A stretch of 64,000 bases of DNA, taken from assembly GCF_021590045.1 (NCBI RefSeq), contig NZ_CP062221.1:2480001-2544000 (forward strand). Direction: 5' to 3'. Numbering within the stretch: the stretch's first letter is position 1; each line of letters begins with the position of its first letter. This DNA is from Cellulomonas palmilytica (GTDB lineage: Bacteria > Actinomycetota > Actinomycetes > Actinomycetales > Cellulomonadaceae). Shown in pieces: positions 40,950-51,084 of this stretch. Under the pieces are notes generated by a model. It worked only from the letters and a program-made list of their open reading frames with translations, was not told the origin of the DNA and did not search any database. Made by a program: the position numbers and the translations under genes.

Positions 40950-43034
40950 GTGGACCCGGAGCAGCTGACGCTCGAGGGCGTGCCCGCGCCGCGCGCACGC
41001 CGGCGTCCGCGCGCCGCCGCGCTCGAGGTGGCGGACGTGCTCCCGGTCGCCCGCGTGTGCGTCGACCTGCCGCCCGCGCACCTCGACCGGTCGTTCGAGT
41101 ACCTCGTGCCCGCCGCGATGGCCGACGACGCCGTGCCCGGCACGCGCGTCAAGGTGCGGTTCGGCGGGCAGGACGTCGACGGGTACCTGCTCGAGCGTGT
41201 CGCCGACGCCGAGCACGAGGGGCGCCTGGTGCCGGTACGCCGGCTCGTGTCGCCCGAGCCCGTGCTCACGCCGCAGGTCGCACGCCTCGCGCGGGCGGTC
41301 GCCGACCGGTGGGCGGGCACGCTCGCCGACGTGCTGCGGCTCGCCGTGCCGCCGCGCCACGCGCGCGTCGAGGCGGAGCCGCAGGCCGCGGAGCCCGCCG
41401 TCGTCCCGCCGCCGTCGCCCGACGCGACGGCGTGGGCGGACTACCGCGGCGGGGCCGCGTTCGTGCAGCACGTGCGCGGCGGGGGAGCGCCCCGTGCGGT
41501 GTGGACCGCGCTGCCGGGCGGACCGGAGCAGGGGTGGCCCGCAGCGGTCGCGCAGGCCGTCGCCGCCGCCGTGCTGGGCGGCCGCGGCGCGCTCGTGGTC
41601 CTGCCCGACGGGCGCGACGTGGACCGGGCGCTCGACGCGCTCGCCGCCGCCGGTGTCCCGCGCTGGGAGGCGGGGGTCCGGGGCGGTGCCGTCCGGCTCA
41701 CGGCCGAGGAGGGACCGGCCGCGCGCTACCGCGCGTTCCTCGCGGCCGTCCGGGGGCACGCGGACGTCGTCGTCGGGACGCGGGCGGCCGCGTTCGCGCC
41801 CGTGCGCGACCTGGGCCTGGCCGTCTGCTGGGACGACGGCGACTCGCTGCACGCCGAGCCGCGCGCGCCGTACCCGCACGTGCGCGAGGTCCTCGCGCTG
41901 CGCTCCGACCTCGAGGGCGCGGCGCTGCTCGTCGGCGCGCACGGGCGCACGGTCGAGGCCCAGGCGCTCGTCGCGTCCGGGTGGGCGCGCGACGTGAGTG
42001 CCGACCGTCCTCGCGTGCGTGCCCGGGCGCCGCGCGTGCAGGCGCTCACGTCCACCGAGCTCGCACGCGAAGGTGCCGCCGCGGCGGCACGCCTGCCGAC
42101 ACCCGCGTGGCGCACCATCCGGGACCGGCTCGCGGACGGGCCCGTGCTCGTCCAGGTGCCGCGCGCGGGCTACCTGCCCGCGGTGGCGTGCGGGCGGTGC
42201 CGCGCGTCCGCACGCTGCACGGCGTGCCACGGTCCGCTCGGGCTGCACCGCGCGGACGGCACCCCGACGTGCGGCTGGTGCGGGCGGATGGCGACCGACT
42301 GGCGGTGCGACGAGTGCGGGGCGTCCGCGCTGCGGTCGGTCCGCGTCGGCTCGGAGCGCACCGCCGAGGAGCTGGGGCGCGCGTTCCCGGGCGTGCCGGT
42401 CGTCGTGTCCGGGGCGCGCGCCGCGGCGGGCGTCGTCGCGCAGGTCGCCGACCGTCCGGCGCTCGTCGTCGCGACCCCGGGCGCCGAGCCCGTCGCACCC
42501 GCGGGCTACGCCGCCGCCGTGCTGCTCGACGCCGCGGTCTCGACGGCGGGCTCGTCGCTCGGCGTCCTGCCCGACGCCGTCCGGCGCTGGCTCGCGGCGG
42601 CCGCGCTCGTGCGGCCCGCGGGGGCGGGCGGCGTCGTTCTGCTGGTCGGTGACGCCGAGCCGCGCGCGTCGCAGGCGCTCGTGCGCTGGGACCCGGTGGG
42701 CCTCGCGGAGCGCGAGCTCGACGAGCGCGGCGAGCTCGGGCTCCCGCCGAGCGTGCGGATCGCGTCCGTCACGGGCACCCGCGAGGCGGTCACCGCCGTC
42801 GTGCAACGCGTCCGTGCCGCGACCCTGCCGACACCGCTCGACGTGCTCGGGCCCGTGCCGGTCCCGGGCGCCGAGCGAGGCGCGTTCGAGCCGGACGTGC
42901 GCACGCTGCTGCGCGTGCCGCGCGTGGGCGGTGCCGCGCTCGCGACCGCGGTCGCGGCGTCGCTCGCGGTGCGGTCCGCGAAGCGCGAGGGCGGCACCGT
43001 GCGCGTCCAGCTCGACCCGTCGGACCTCGGCTGA
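40950..43034 (+). CDS. priA: PriA-like primosomal protein lacking helicase motifs
   Basis: A 694-residue replication-restart protein. The N-terminal DNA-binding domain is typical ([41 protein letters not shown]). The place where Escherichia coli PriA has its Walker A (GVTGSGKT) reads [12 protein letters not shown] near 183-194, without the Lys-Thr. The DEEH box is replaced by CWDDGDSLH near 291. The eight zinc-binding Cys remain (CGRC, CTAC, CGWC, CDEC; residues about 413-457). It therefore probably binds forks but cannot hydrolyse ATP; this degenerate form is typical of actinobacteria. GTG 40950 has TGAGAT 6 nt before it. Confidence 0.92.
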   Translation: MDPEQLTLEGVPAPRARRRPRAAALEVADVLPVARVCVDLPPAHLDRSFEYLVPAAMADDAVPGTRVKVRFGGQDVDGYLLERVADAEHEGRLVPVRRLVSPEPVLTPQVARLARAVADRWAGTLADVLRLAVPPRHARVEAEPQAAEPAVVPPPSPDATAWADYRGGAAFVQHVRGGGAPRAVWTALPGGPEQGWPAAVAQAVAAAVLGGRGALVVLPDGRDVDRALDALAAAGVPRWEAGVRGGAVRLTAEEGPAARYRAFLAAVRGHADVVVGTRAAAFAPVRDLGLAVCWDDGDSLHAEPRAPYPHVREVLALRSDLEGAALLVGAHGRTVEAQALVASGWARDVSADRPRVRARAPRVQALTSTELAREGAAAAARLPTPAWRTIRDRLADGPVLVQVPRAGYLPAVACGRCRASARCTACHGPLGLHRADGTPTCGWCGRMATDWRCDECGASALRSVRVGSERTAEELGRAFPGVPVVVSGARAAAGVVAQVADRPALVVATPGAEPVAPAGYAAAVLLDAAVSTAGSSLGVLPDAVRRWLAAAALVRPAGAGGVVLLVGDAEPRASQALVRWDPVGLAERELDERGELGLPPSVRIASVTGTREAVTAVVQRVRAATLPTPLDVLGPVPVPGAERGAFEPDVRTLLRVPRVGGAALATAVAASLAVRSAKREGGTVRVQLDPSDLG

Positions 43035-43113
43035 CGGTCGCGGGACCGCACGCGACCGACCCGGTCTCGGGGCCTGCCCCGGAGCCGGTGCGGCCCCGAC
43101 CCCCGCGCGCTCC

Positions 43114-43119
43114 TAGGAT
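43114..43119 (+). promoter_or_regulatory. -10 hexamer TAGGAT, leaderless fmt
   Basis: TAGGAT ends 7 nt before ATG 43127. The 92-nt gap after priA has no ribosome site. Confidence 0.55.
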
Positions 43120-43126
43120 CGAGCCC

Positions 43127-44146
43127 ATGCGTCTGCTGTTCGCCGGTACCCCGTCGCCCGCGCTGGCGAGCCTCGAGGCCCTCCTCGCGTCACGTCACGA
43201 GGTCGTGGCCGTCCTCACGCGCCCCGACGCGCGCTCGGGCCGCGGGCGGTCGCTCGCCCCGAGCCCCGTCAAGGAGCGCGCGCTCGAGGCGGGCATCCCC
43301 GTTCTCACGCCGCGCACGCTGCGCGACGACGCGGTGGTCGAGGAGATCCGCGCGCTCGGCGTCGACGCCGCGCCCGTCGTCGCGTACGGCAACCTCGTGC
43401 CCGCGTCGCTGCTCGCGGTGCCCACGCACGGCTGGGTCAACCTGCACTTCTCGGTGCTGCCCGCCTGGCGCGGGGCGGCACCCGTCCAGCACGCGATCAT
43501 GGCGGGCGACGAGGTCACGGGCGCCACGACGTTCCTGCTGGAGGAAGGGCTGGACACCGGACCCGTGCTCGGCACGCTCACCGAGACCATCCGACCGCGC
43601 GACACGGCGGGCGACCTGCTCGACCGCCTCGCGGTCGCCGGCGCGACGCTCCTGGTGCGCACGCTCGACGCGCTCGAGGACGGGCACCTCACGCCCGTCG
43701 CGCAGCCGCTCGACGGCATCAGCCACGCGCCGAAGGTCGAGGTCGAGGACGCGCGCGTGCGGTGGGGCGCGCCCGCGCACGTCGTCGACCGCCGCATCCG
43801 CGGCTGCACGCCGGCGCCCGGAGCCTGGACGACGCTGCCGGACGGGACGCGTCTGGGACTCGGACCGGTCACGCAGGTCGCGGACGTGAGCGACCTCGCG
43901 CCGGGCGAGGTGCGCGCGGGCAAGCGCGAGGTGCTCGTCGGGACTGCGGGGCACGCCGTGCGGCTCGGCGAGGTGACGCCTCCCGGCAAGCGCGCGATGC
44001 CCGCGGCGGACTGGGCACGCGGCGCGCGCCTTGCGGAGGGCACGGTGCTCGGCACGGATCTCGGCACGGACCTCGGCACGGATCTCGGCACGGATCTCGG
44101 CACGGTCCCGGGCGCGGGCGTCGGCACGGCCGGCGGTGCCGCATGA
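43127..44146 (+). CDS. fmt: Methionyl-tRNA formyltransferase
   Basis: Formylates initiator Met-tRNA with 10-formyl-tetrahydrofolate. 339 residues. N-terminal [14 protein letters not shown]; folate-site Asn and His in [21 protein letters not shown] (near 104-124) and Asp in [11 protein letters not shown] (near 144). The C-terminal OB-like domain binds tRNA. The protein ends in five copies of Leu-Gly-Thr-Asp (last one Val) plus a Gly/Ala tail, encoded by 12-bp DNA repeats; this tail is not part of the family. ATG 43127 was chosen over a frame open 13 codons upstream. Overlaps rsmB by 4 nt. Confidence 0.97.
   Translation: MRLLFAGTPSPALASLEALLASRHEVVAVLTRPDARSGRGRSLAPSPVKERALEAGIPVLTPRTLRDDAVVEEIRALGVDAAPVVAYGNLVPASLLAVPTHGWVNLHFSVLPAWRGAAPVQHAIMAGDEVTGATTFLLEEGLDTGPVLGTLTETIRPRDTAGDLLDRLAVAGATLLVRTLDALEDGHLTPVAQPLDGISHAPKVEVEDARVRWGAPAHVVDRRIRGCTPAPGAWTTLPDGTRLGLGPVTQVADVSDLAPGEVRAGKREVLVGTAGHAVRLGEVTPPGKRAMPAADWARGARLAEGTVLGTDLGTDLGTDLGTDLGTVPGAGVGTAGGAA
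44048..44107 (+). repeat. Tandem repeat, 5 x 12 bp, in the 3' end of fmt
   Basis: Five head-to-tail copies of CTCGGCACGGAT (copy 2 ends in C, copy 5 ends GGTC). Each copy encodes Leu-Gly-Thr-Asp; changes in copy number keep the frame. Confidence 0.95.
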
Positions 44147-45777
44147 GTCCGCACGAGCACGGCGGGAGCCACCCGCGGCGCGGCCAGGGCGGTGGGCCGG
44201 GTCGGTCCGGCTCCGGTCGTCCCGGCTCCGGTCGTCCGGGTTCCGGCGAGCGTGGTTCCGGCGAGCGGGGTTCCGACGAGCGTCGGGACGCACGCGGGCG
44301 GCAGCGCGGCGCGGCGCGTGTCGAGGGACGCGGGCAGCGCTCCGCGCAGGTACCGTCGCAGCGCGCGCGGACGGCCGACGTCGCGCGCGCGACGGCGTAC
44401 GACGTGCTGCGCGCGGTCGACGAGGGCGACTCGTACGCCAACCTCGTCCTGCCGCCGCTGCTGCGCGAGCGCGGCGTGCGCGGCCGGGACGCGGCGTTCG
44501 CGACCGAGCTGACGTACGGGACGCTGCGCCTGCGCGGGCGGTACGACGCGGTGGTCGAGCAGGCGGCGGGCCGTGAGGTCACGCGCATCGACCCGCCCGT
44601 GCTCGACCTGCTGCGCCTGGGCGCGCACCAGCTGCTCGGCATGCGCGTGCCGGCGCACGCGGCGGTCTCGCAGACCGTCGGCCTCGCGCGCGAGCGCGTC
44701 GGGGCGGGCGCGTCGCAGTTCGTCAACGCCGTGCTTCGCGCGGTCGCGCGCGACGAGCTGGACGCGTGGCTGACGCTGATCGGTGACGCGGCGGACCCGC
44801 AGGAGTCCGACGCGGTCGCGCGGCTCGCGGTCACGCAGAGCCACCCCGAGTGGGTCGTGCGGGCGCTGCGCGAGGCCTTGGTGGGCGACGGCCGGGCGCC
44901 GGACGACGTCGCGGACCTGCTCGCCGCGGACAACGCGGCGCCACGCGTCGCGCTCGTCGCGCGGCCGGGCCTGGTGACGCCCGAGGAGCTGCGCGAGCAG
45001 GCGGGCGCCGAGGCCGTGCCGGGCCGCGTCTCGCCCGTCGCGGTGCTCCCGGGCGGCGGCGACCCCGCGGGTGTCGACGCGGTGCGCACGGGACGCGCGG
45101 GCGTGCAGGACGAGGGCAGCCAGCTCGTCGCGCTGGCCCTCGCGGCGGCACCGCTGGACGGCCGTGACGAGCGCTGGCTCGACCTGTGCGCGGGTCCCGG
45201 CGGCAAGGCCGCGCTCCTGGCCGCGCTCGCCGCGCAGCGTGGCGCGCGGCTCGTCGCGAACGAGGTCCAGCCGCACCGCGCCCGACTCGTCGAGCAGTCC
45301 CTGCGGGCGGTCGCGACGAGCGCGGTCGAGGCGGTGCGGACGGGCGACGGGCGCGAGGTGGGGGCGACCGAGCCGGGCGCGTACGACCGTGTGATGGTCG
45401 ACGCGCCGTGCACGGGCCTCGGCGCGCTGCGACGCCGCCCGGAGTCGCGGTGGCGGCGCACGCCCGCGGACCTCGTGGGCCTGGCGGCGCTGCAGCGCGA
45501 GCTCCTGGGCTCGGCGCTGCGCGCGGTGCGGCCCGGCGGCGTGGTCGCGTACGTGACGTGCTCCCCGCACCTCGCGGAGACGCGCCTGGTGGTGACGGAC
45601 GCGGTGCGCGCCGCGGCCAAGGTGGGGATCGTGGTCGAGACGCTCGACGCGCGGGCCGTGGCGCGCGACGTCGCGGCGGGGCCGCTCGACCTCGTCGGCG
45701 ACCGGCTCGACCTGCAGCTGTGGCCGCACGTGCACGGCACCGACGCGATGCACCTGACGCTGCTGCGGCGGCGCTGA
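44143..45777 (+). CDS. rsmB: 16S rRNA (cytosine-967-C5)-methyltransferase
   Basis: SAM-dependent RNA methyltransferase of 544 residues. Residues 1-75 are a Gly/Arg/Ser-rich, disordered extension with a 5-residue repeat ([10 protein letters not shown]). A NusB-like domain follows ([15 protein letters not shown] near 82), then the Rossmann catalytic domain: [18 protein letters not shown] near 346, the Cys in [13 protein letters not shown] near 420 and the second Cys in [10 protein letters not shown] near 468. ATG 44143 overlaps the fmt stop. Arg-rich tails may help bind RNA (inference). rpe follows after 88 nt. Confidence 0.95.
   Translation: MSPHEHGGSHPRRGQGGGPGRSGSGRPGSGRPGSGERGSGERGSDERRDARGRQRGAARVEGRGQRSAQVPSQRARTADVARATAYDVLRAVDEGDSYANLVLPPLLRERGVRGRDAAFATELTYGTLRLRGRYDAVVEQAAGREVTRIDPPVLDLLRLGAHQLLGMRVPAHAAVSQTVGLARERVGAGASQFVNAVLRAVARDELDAWLTLIGDAADPQESDAVARLAVTQSHPEWVVRALREALVGDGRAPDDVADLLAADNAAPRVALVARPGLVTPEELREQAGAEAVPGRVSPVAVLPGGGDPAGVDAVRTGRAGVQDEGSQLVALALAAAPLDGRDERWLDLCAGPGGKAALLAALAAQRGARLVANEVQPHRARLVEQSLRAVATSAVEAVRTGDGREVGATEPGAYDRVMVDAPCTGLGALRRRPESRWRRTPADLVGLAALQRELLGSALRAVRPGGVVAYVTCSPHLAETRLVVTDAVRAAAKVGIVVETLDARAVARDVAAGPLDLVGDRLDLQLWPHVHGTDAMHLTLLRRR
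44208..44282 (+). repeat. Tandem repeat, 5 x 15 bp, in the 5' end of rsmB
   Basis: Two copies of CGGCTCCGGTCGTCC and three of the diverged form GGGTTCCGGCGAGCG (first base T in one, one G-to-A in the last) run head to tail. They encode [25 protein letters not shown]. Confidence 0.95.
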
Positions 45778-45853
45778 CCCCGCGGGACGTGGGGTGCCAC
45801 GCCGGGTCGGCGACCTGCCGAGACGCCCCGGCGCGGTCACCGCGTCGCCTGGC

Positions 45854-45859
45854 TAGGCT
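45854..45859 (+). promoter_or_regulatory. -10 hexamer TAGGCT, leaderless rpe
   Basis: TAGGCT ends 6 nt before GTG 45866, without a ribosome site, in the 88-nt gap after rsmB. Confidence 0.55.
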
Positions 45860-45865
45860 GACCGC

Positions 45866-46528
45866 GTGCCCGCCAAGATCGCGCCCAGCATCCTGTCCGC
45901 CGACTTCGTCAACCTCGAGCGCGAGCTCGGTCGCATCGCCAACGCGGACCTCGTGCACGTCGACGTCATGGACAACCACTTCGTGCCGAACCTGACGCTC
46001 GGCCTGCCCGTGGTGCGGCGTATCGCCGAGATCTCGCCGGTGCCGGTGGACGTCCACCTCATGATCGAGGACGCCGACCGGTGGGCGCCGGAGTTCGCGC
46101 GCGCGGGCGCCGCGTCGGTGACGTTCCACGCCGAGGCGACGCAGGCCCCCGTGCGGCTCGCACGCGAGCTGCGCGCGCTCGGGGCGCGCGCGGGCGTCGC
46201 GCTGCGGCCCGCGTCGCCCGTGGAGCCGTTCCTCGACCTGCTGTCCGAGCTCGACATGGTGCTCGTCATGACGGTCGAGCCGGGGTTCGGCGGGCAGTCG
46301 TTCATCGAGGGCACGCTGCCGAAGATCCGCCGTACGCGGCAGGCGATCACCGAGGCGGGCACGGACACGTGGCTGCAGGTCGACGGCGGGATCTCGCGAG
46401 AGACGATCGCGCGCGTCGCGCAGGCCGGGGCCGACGTGTTCGTCGCCGGCTCGGCGGTGTACGGCGCCGACGACGTCGCGGGCGAGATCGACGCGCTGCG
46501 TGGTCTCGCGTCCACGATCTGGGCCTGA
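45866..46528 (+). CDS. rpe: Ribulose-phosphate 3-epimerase
   Basis: Interconverts ribulose-5-phosphate and xylulose-5-phosphate. 220 residues, a TIM barrel. [16 protein letters not shown] at 5-20, metal ligands in [12 protein letters not shown] (Asp 35 region) and VDVHLMIED, the loop [13 protein letters not shown] near 135-147 and the Asp in LQVDGGIS near 172. Supplies pentose phosphate; ribulose-5-phosphate is also a substrate of RibB downstream, which may explain the neighbourhood. Confidence 0.97.
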   Translation: MPAKIAPSILSADFVNLERELGRIANADLVHVDVMDNHFVPNLTLGLPVVRRIAEISPVPVDVHLMIEDADRWAPEFARAGAASVTFHAEATQAPVRLARELRALGARAGVALRPASPVEPFLDLLSELDMVLVMTVEPGFGGQSFIEGTLPKIRRTRQAITEAGTDTWLQVDGGISRETIARVAQAGADVFVAGSAVYGADDVAGEIDALRGLASTIWA

Positions 46529-46604
46529 CGCGCTCGTCGTCCGACGCACCCCGCCGGGTGTGGCATCATCCAGACAAGGCCACGGCGTCCGTCGCGGCCG
46601 AGTA

Positions 46605-46744
46605 CACGTGCTCCGGGGTCGGTGAAAGTCCGAGCCGGCGGTGACAGTCCGCGACCCGCTGAGGGCGACGAGAGTCGTCCGAGGCGGTTGACCTGGTGGA
46701 ACTCCAGGACCGACGGTGAAAGTCCGGATGGGAGGAAGTACGTG
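46605..46744 (+). ncRNA. FMN riboswitch (RFN element)
   Basis: Conserved blocks are in order: GGTCGGTGAAAGTCC, GCCGGCGGTGACAGTCCGCG (within 46634-46653), GAGGCGG, then GACCGACGGTGAAAGTCCGG and ATGGGAGGAAG. The closing P1 helix pairs 46605-46612 (CACGTGCT) with 46737-46744 (AGTACGTG). It precedes ribD and would switch off the rib operon when FMN is abundant. Confidence 0.97.
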
Positions 46745-46771
46745 GCGGCGCGCCCGGTGGCGTGCCGTTGA

Positions 46772-46821
46772 CGCGTGGTGCTCTCCCACGCGCACCCCCG
46801 GAGCCCGCACGGGCCGGGAGG
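46772..46821 (+). promoter_or_regulatory. Candidate expression platform of the FMN riboswitch
   Basis: CGCGTGG (46772-46778) pairs with CCACGCG (46786-46792). CTCCC at 46783-46787, part of that hairpin, could instead pair with the ribD ribosome site GGGAG at 46816-46820. The two pairings exclude each other, as expected of translational control. No T-rich terminator is present. Confidence 0.4.
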
Positions 46822-46826
46822 TGGAC

Positions 46827-47873
46827 ATGACGAGCACAGGCGACGAGCGCGCGGCGATGACGCGCGCGTTCGAGCTCGCGCGGCGCGGCCCCGAGCACGA
46901 CCCGAACCCCCGCGTCGGCTGCGTCCTGCTGCGGCCCGACCCGTCGGGCACCGGCGCGGCGACCGTGGGCGAGGGCTGGCACCGCGGCGCGGGCACGCCG
47001 CATGCCGAGGTCGCGGCCCTCGCCGACGCGGTCGCGCGCGGCGAGGACACGCGCGGCGTCACCGCGGTCGTCACGCTCGAGCCCTGCTCGCACACCGGCC
47101 GCACGGGCCCGTGCACCGAGGCGCTGCTCGCGGCGGGCGTCGCGCGCATCGTCGTCGCGGTGCGGGACCCCAACCCCGTCGCGGCGGGCGGCGTCGAGAT
47201 CCTGCGCGCGGCGGGCGTCGACGTCGTCACGGACGTGCTGGCCGACGAGGGGCGCGCGCTGCTGGGCTCGTGGCTGCCGTCGGTGGGCGCCGACCGACCG
47301 TTCGTCACGCTCAAGACCGCCACCACGCTCGACGGCCGGATCGCCGCTGCGGACGGGTCGAGCCGGTGGATCACGTCGTCCGTGGCGCGTCGCCACGCGC
47401 ACGAGCTGCGGGCCCAGGTCGACGCGATCGTCGTCGGCACGGGCACCGCGCTGCGCGACGACCCCTCGCTCACGGCCCGCACCGCGGACGGAGCCCTCGC
47501 CGCAACCCAGCCGTTGCGCGTCGTGGTCGGGCACCGCGACGTCCCGCCGGGCGCGCGTCTGCACGGCCCCGGCGGCGCACTCGTCCAGGTGCGCACGCAC
47601 GACCCCGCCCAGGTGCTGCGCGAGCTCGCGTGGCGCGGCGCCCGGCGCGTGCTCGTCGAGGGCGGTCCGACGCTCGCCGCCGCGTTCCTGCGCGCGGGCC
47701 TCGTCGACGAGGTGCACGCGTACGTCGCACCCGTCCTGCTGGGTGCCGGGCCGTCCGCCGTCGGCGACCTCGGCATCACGTCCATCGCCGCAGCCGTGCG
47801 GCTCGAGCCGGTCAGCGTGCTGCCGCTCGGGCCGGACGTGCTCGTCGTCGCCACACCCCTGCGGGAGGTCTGA
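46827..47873 (+). CDS. ribD: Riboflavin biosynthesis deaminase / reductase
   Basis: Two steps from the pyrimidine product of GTP cyclohydrolase II. 348 residues. The N-terminal deaminase has HAEVAAL with the zinc His (near 53) and LEPCSHTGRTGPC with two zinc Cys (near 76-88). The C-terminal reductase has VTLKTATTLDGRIA (near 160), GSSRWITS and VLVEGGPTLAAAFL (near 276). The start ATG 46827 follows GGGAGG; the same frame is open back to 46716 but that lies inside the riboswitch. First gene of the rib operon. Confidence 0.97.
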   Translation: MTSTGDERAAMTRAFELARRGPEHDPNPRVGCVLLRPDPSGTGAATVGEGWHRGAGTPHAEVAALADAVARGEDTRGVTAVVTLEPCSHTGRTGPCTEALLAAGVARIVVAVRDPNPVAAGGVEILRAAGVDVVTDVLADEGRALLGSWLPSVGADRPFVTLKTATTLDGRIAAADGSSRWITSSVARRHAHELRAQVDAIVVGTGTALRDDPSLTARTADGALAATQPLRVVVGHRDVPPGARLHGPGGALVQVRTHDPAQVLRELAWRGARRVLVEGGPTLAAAFLRAGLVDEVHAYVAPVLLGAGPSAVGDLGITSIAAAVRLEPVSVLPLGPDVLVVATPLREV

Positions 47874-47874
47874 C

Positions 47875-48474
47875 ATGTTCACCGGGATCGTCGAGGAGCT
47901 GGGCTCCGTCGTCGCCGTCGAGGACCGCGGGCAGGACGCCCGCCTGGTCGTGCGGGGGCCGCTCGTCGTGTCCGACGCGCACCGGGGCGACTCGATCGCC
48001 GTCGACGGCGTGTGTCTCACGGTGAGCGAGCTGCCGGGGGACGGGACGTTCGCCGCCGACGTCATGCCGGAGTCGTTGCGGCGCACCGCGCTCGGCACGC
48101 TGCGGGCGGGTGCACCGGTCAACCTCGAGCGCGCGCTGGCCGTCGGCGGGCGGTACGGCGGGCACGTCGTGCAGGGGCACGTCGACGGCGTCGGCGCCGT
48201 GCTGCGGCGCGATCCGGGGGAGCGGTGGGACGAGGTCGAGATCGGCCTGCCGGGCGAGCTCGCGCGGTACGTCGCCGAGAAGGGCTCGATCGCGGTGTCG
48301 GGCGTCTCCTTGACCGTGACGCACGTCGGCGACGAGTCGTTCGGGGTCTCGCTCATCCCGACGACGCTCGCGCACACGACCCTGGGCACGCTCGTCGTGG
48401 GCTCGCCCGTGAACCTGGAGGTGGACGTGCTCGCGAAGTACGCCGAGCGGCTGCTGACGGCGGTGGCGCGATGA
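47875..48474 (+). CDS. ribE: Riboflavin synthase, alpha chain
   Basis: Dismutates two 6,7-dimethyl-8-ribityllumazine molecules to riboflavin. 199 residues with the usual internal duplication of two barrel halves: [12 protein letters not shown] and [10 protein letters not shown] in the first, [12 protein letters not shown] and [10 protein letters not shown] in the second. Start ATG 47875 is 1 nt after ribD. Overlaps ribBA by 4 nt (ATGA). Called ribC or ribE depending on the organism. Confidence 0.97.
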   Translation: MFTGIVEELGSVVAVEDRGQDARLVVRGPLVVSDAHRGDSIAVDGVCLTVSELPGDGTFAADVMPESLRRTALGTLRAGAPVNLERALAVGGRYGGHVVQGHVDGVGAVLRRDPGERWDEVEIGLPGELARYVAEKGSIAVSGVSLTVTHVGDESFGVSLIPTTLAHTTLGTLVVGSPVNLEVDVLAKYAERLLTAVAR

Positions 48475-49826
48475 CCGACGTCGTGACGGGCACCGTCGAG
48501 GACGCGCTCGAGGCGCTGCGGCGGGGCCGCCCCGTGCTGGTCGCGGACTCGCCCGACCGCGAGAACGAGGCCGACGTCATCCTGGCCGCCGAGTCCGCGA
48601 CACCCGAGTGGGTGGCCTGGACCATCCGCCACTCGTCGGGCTACCTGTGCGCGCCGATGCCCGCGAGCCGCGCCGACGCGCTCGACCTGCCGCTCATGGT
48701 CCCGCACAGCCAGGACCCGCGTCGCACCGCCTACACCGTGACGGTCGACGCCGCGACGGGCGTGACCACCGGGATCTCGGCCGCGGACCGCGCCCGGACG
48801 CTGCGCGTCCTGGCGGACCCCGCGAGCGGGCCCGTCGACCTCATCCGGCCCGGGCACGTGCTCCCGCTGCGCGCGGTGCCCGGCGGCGTGCTGCACCGCG
48901 CGGGGCACACCGAGGCGGCCGTCGACCTGTGCCGGCTCGCGGGCCTGCGGCCCGTGGGCGCGATCGCCGAGCTCGTGAACGACGACGGCACGATGGTCCG
49001 GCTCACGCAGGCGTCCCGGATCGCGCAGGACGAGGGCCTCGTGCTGCTGACGATCGCGGACCTGGTCGCGTGGCGGCGCGAGCACGACGACACCGTCGAG
49101 CCGCCCACCGCCGGCGACGGACGCCCGCGCGTGCACGCGACGCACACCGCGTACCTGCCGACCAGGCACGGCGACTTCCGCATCCACGGCTTCCGCGACC
49201 TGCGTACGGGCGACGAGCACGTCGCGCTCGTGCCGACGCGCGGCCTCGCCGCGGTGCCCGTCGTGCGCGTGCACTCGGAGTGCCTCACGGGAGACGCGTT
49301 CGGCTCGGCGCGCTGCGACTGCGGTCCGCAGCTCGACGCCGCGCTGCGGCTCGCCGCCGAGCAGGGCGGCGCCGTCGTGTACCTGCGCGGGCACGAGGGC
49401 CGGGGGATCGGGCTGCTCGCCAAGGTCGCGGCGTACGCGCTGCAGGACGAGGGCCGCGACACGGTCGAGGCGAACCTCGACCTCGGCTGGCCCGCCGACC
49501 GGCGCGAGTACGGCGCCGCGGCCGCGATCCTGCGCGACCTCGGCGTCGACCGCGTCCAGCTCCTGACGAACAACCCCGCCAAGGTCGCGGGGCTGCGCGC
49601 GCACGGGGTGGACGTGGTCGAGGTGCGCGGCCTCGAGGTGGGCCGCACGCCCCAGAACGAGGAGTACCTGCGCACCAAGGCGCGCTCGATGGGGCACCTG
49701 CTGCACCTCGACGACCCGGCCGACGTGCGCGAGCCGATCCCGGTCAACCCGGTGCACGCGGCACCCGCGACCCCCGGTGCGGACCGCACCGACCACACCT
49801 ACGCACCCCTGGAGGAGCTCGCATGA
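48471..49826 (+). CDS. ribBA: DHBP synthase / GTP cyclohydrolase II fusion
   Basis: Bifunctional enzyme of 451 residues feeding both branches of riboflavin synthesis. The N-terminal RibB domain (1-205) has [15 protein letters not shown], the catalytic HTEAAVDL and LVNDDGTM. The C-terminal RibA domain has the zinc Cys in [20 protein letters not shown] (near 266-285), [15 protein letters not shown] and NNPAK near 365. Both active sites look intact. ATG 48471 overlaps ribE. Confidence 0.97.
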   Translation: MTDVVTGTVEDALEALRRGRPVLVADSPDRENEADVILAAESATPEWVAWTIRHSSGYLCAPMPASRADALDLPLMVPHSQDPRRTAYTVTVDAATGVTTGISAADRARTLRVLADPASGPVDLIRPGHVLPLRAVPGGVLHRAGHTEAAVDLCRLAGLRPVGAIAELVNDDGTMVRLTQASRIAQDEGLVLLTIADLVAWRREHDDTVEPPTAGDGRPRVHATHTAYLPTRHGDFRIHGFRDLRTGDEHVALVPTRGLAAVPVVRVHSECLTGDAFGSARCDCGPQLDAALRLAAEQGGAVVYLRGHEGRGIGLLAKVAAYALQDEGRDTVEANLDLGWPADRREYGAAAAILRDLGVDRVQLLTNNPAKVAGLRAHGVDVVEVRGLEVGRTPQNEEYLRTKARSMGHLLHLDDPADVREPIPVNPVHAAPATPGADRTDHTYAPLEELA

Positions 49827-50299
49827 GCGGCGCCGGAGCACCCAGCATCACCGTCGACGGGACCGGCCTGCGCGTCGTCGTCGTCGCGGCCTCGTGGCAC
49901 CAGGTCGTCATGGACGGCCTGATCGACGGCGCGGTGCGCGCGCTGGCCGAGGCGCACGTCGAGAACCTCACGGTCGTGCGCGTGCCGGGCACGTTCGAGC
50001 TACCCGTCGCGGCGGCCGTCGCGGCGCGCGGCGGCGCGGACGCCGTGGTCGCGCTCGGCGTCGTGATCCGGGGTGGGACCCCGCACTTCGAGTACGTGTG
50101 CGCGGGCGCGACGAACGGCCTGACGGACGTCGCGGTGACCACGGGCGTGCCCGTCGGGTTCGGCGTCCTGACGTGCGACGACGAGCAGCAGGCGCTCGAC
50201 CGTGCCGGGCTGCCCGGCTCGAGCGAGGACAAGGGCTACGAGGCGGCGCAGGCCGCGGTCGCCACGGTGGCCGCGCTGCGCGGGCTGGGTCCCGCGTGA
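49823..50299 (+). CDS. ribH: 6,7-dimethyl-8-ribityllumazine synthase
   Basis: Makes the lumazine precursor from the RibA/RibD and RibB products. 158 residues; relatives assemble into pentamers or 60-mers. [19 protein letters not shown] near 19-37, [11 protein letters not shown] near 54-64, [17 protein letters not shown] with the catalytic His (near 88-90) and [12 protein letters not shown] near 113-124. ATG 49823 overlaps ribBA by 4 nt. Confidence 0.97.
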   Translation: MSGAGAPSITVDGTGLRVVVVAASWHQVVMDGLIDGAVRALAEAHVENLTVVRVPGTFELPVAAAVAARGGADAVVALGVVIRGGTPHFEYVCAGATNGLTDVAVTTGVPVGFGVLTCDDEQQALDRAGLPGSSEDKGYEAAQAAVATVAALRGLGPA

Positions 50300-51084
50300 C
50301 CGGACCGCTCGGCTGGCTGTTCGACGCGACCGTGACGGTCGCGGGCCACGACATCCTCTGGCGGGAGGTCGTCGGGAACCTGTTCGGCCTCGCGTCCGCC
50401 GTCGGTGGGCTGCGCCGGCGGGTGTGGGCGTGGCCGGTCGGGATCGTCGGCAACGTCCTGCTGTTCACGGTCTTCCTCGGTGCCGTGTTCGGCACGCCGC
50501 AGGACCGGGACCTGTACGGGCAGGCCGGGCGGCAGGTGTTCTTCGTCGTCGTGTCGGTGTACGGCTGGGTGCGCTGGAGCCGGACGCGCCGCGACGCGCG
50601 TGCCTCCGGAGTCCCCGACGCGCCCGCCGTCGAGCCACGATGGGCGGGACTGCGCGGGTGGGCGGTGCTCGGCCCCGCAGCGGTCGTCGGGACGGTGGGG
50701 TTCGCCTGGGTGTTCCGCGAGCTCGGCTCGTGGGGTCCGTGGGCCGACGCCTGGATCTTCACCGGCTCGCTGCTCGCGACGTACGGCATGGCGCGCGGGT
50801 ACATCGAGTTCTGGCTCATCTGGATCGCGGTGGACATCGTCGGCGTCCCGCTCCTGCTCTCGGCGGGCTACTACCCGTCCGCCGTCCTGTACCTGGTCTA
50901 CGGCGGCGTCGTCACCTACGGGTTCGTCGTGTGGTGGCGCGCGCGGCGCGTCGGACCGGCGCTGCAGGTCCGGGCGGACGCGGTGACGGGGCCGGTGACG
51001 GACGCGGCGACCGTCCCAGCCGCCGAACCTGCGACGAGCGCCCTGGGCGCAACGTCTACCCTTGGGCGACGTGAAGACGTTTGA
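50296..51084 (+). CDS. pnuX: PnuC-family transporter, probable riboflavin importer PnuX
   Basis: Integral membrane protein of 262 residues with about seven hydrophobic segments between residues 15 and 215 and a Thr/Ala-rich cytoplasmic tail. Family features include [52 protein letters not shown] and [17 protein letters not shown]. PnuC proteins take up nicotinamide riboside; those placed at the end of an FMN-riboswitch rib operon in actinobacteria are known riboflavin transporters, so that is the preferred reading. GTG 50296 overlaps ribH. The tail overlaps the start of hisE. Confidence 0.85.
   Translation: MTGPLGWLFDATVTVAGHDILWREVVGNLFGLASAVGGLRRRVWAWPVGIVGNVLLFTVFLGAVFGTPQDRDLYGQAGRQVFFVVVSVYGWVRWSRTRRDARASGVPDAPAVEPRWAGLRGWAVLGPAAVVGTVGFAWVFRELGSWGPWADAWIFTGSLLATYGMARGYIEFWLIWIAVDIVGVPLLLSAGYYPSAVLYLVYGGVVTYGFVVWWRARRVGPALQVRADAVTGPVTDAATVPAAEPATSALGATSTLGRREDV
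51057..51062 (+). promoter_or_regulatory. -10 hexamer TACCCT, leaderless hisE
   Basis: TACCCT lies inside the 3' end of pnuX and ends 8 nt before GTG 51071. It supports 51071 rather than TTG 51062 as the hisE start. Confidence 0.45.

Noticed and set aside
44048..44282. Possible CRISPR array
   Set aside because: Repeats are short, contiguous, lie within coding sequence and have no spacers.
46716..46826. N-terminal extension of ribD
   Set aside because: The extra codons begin inside the FMN riboswitch; the ribosome site and conserved start support ATG 46827.
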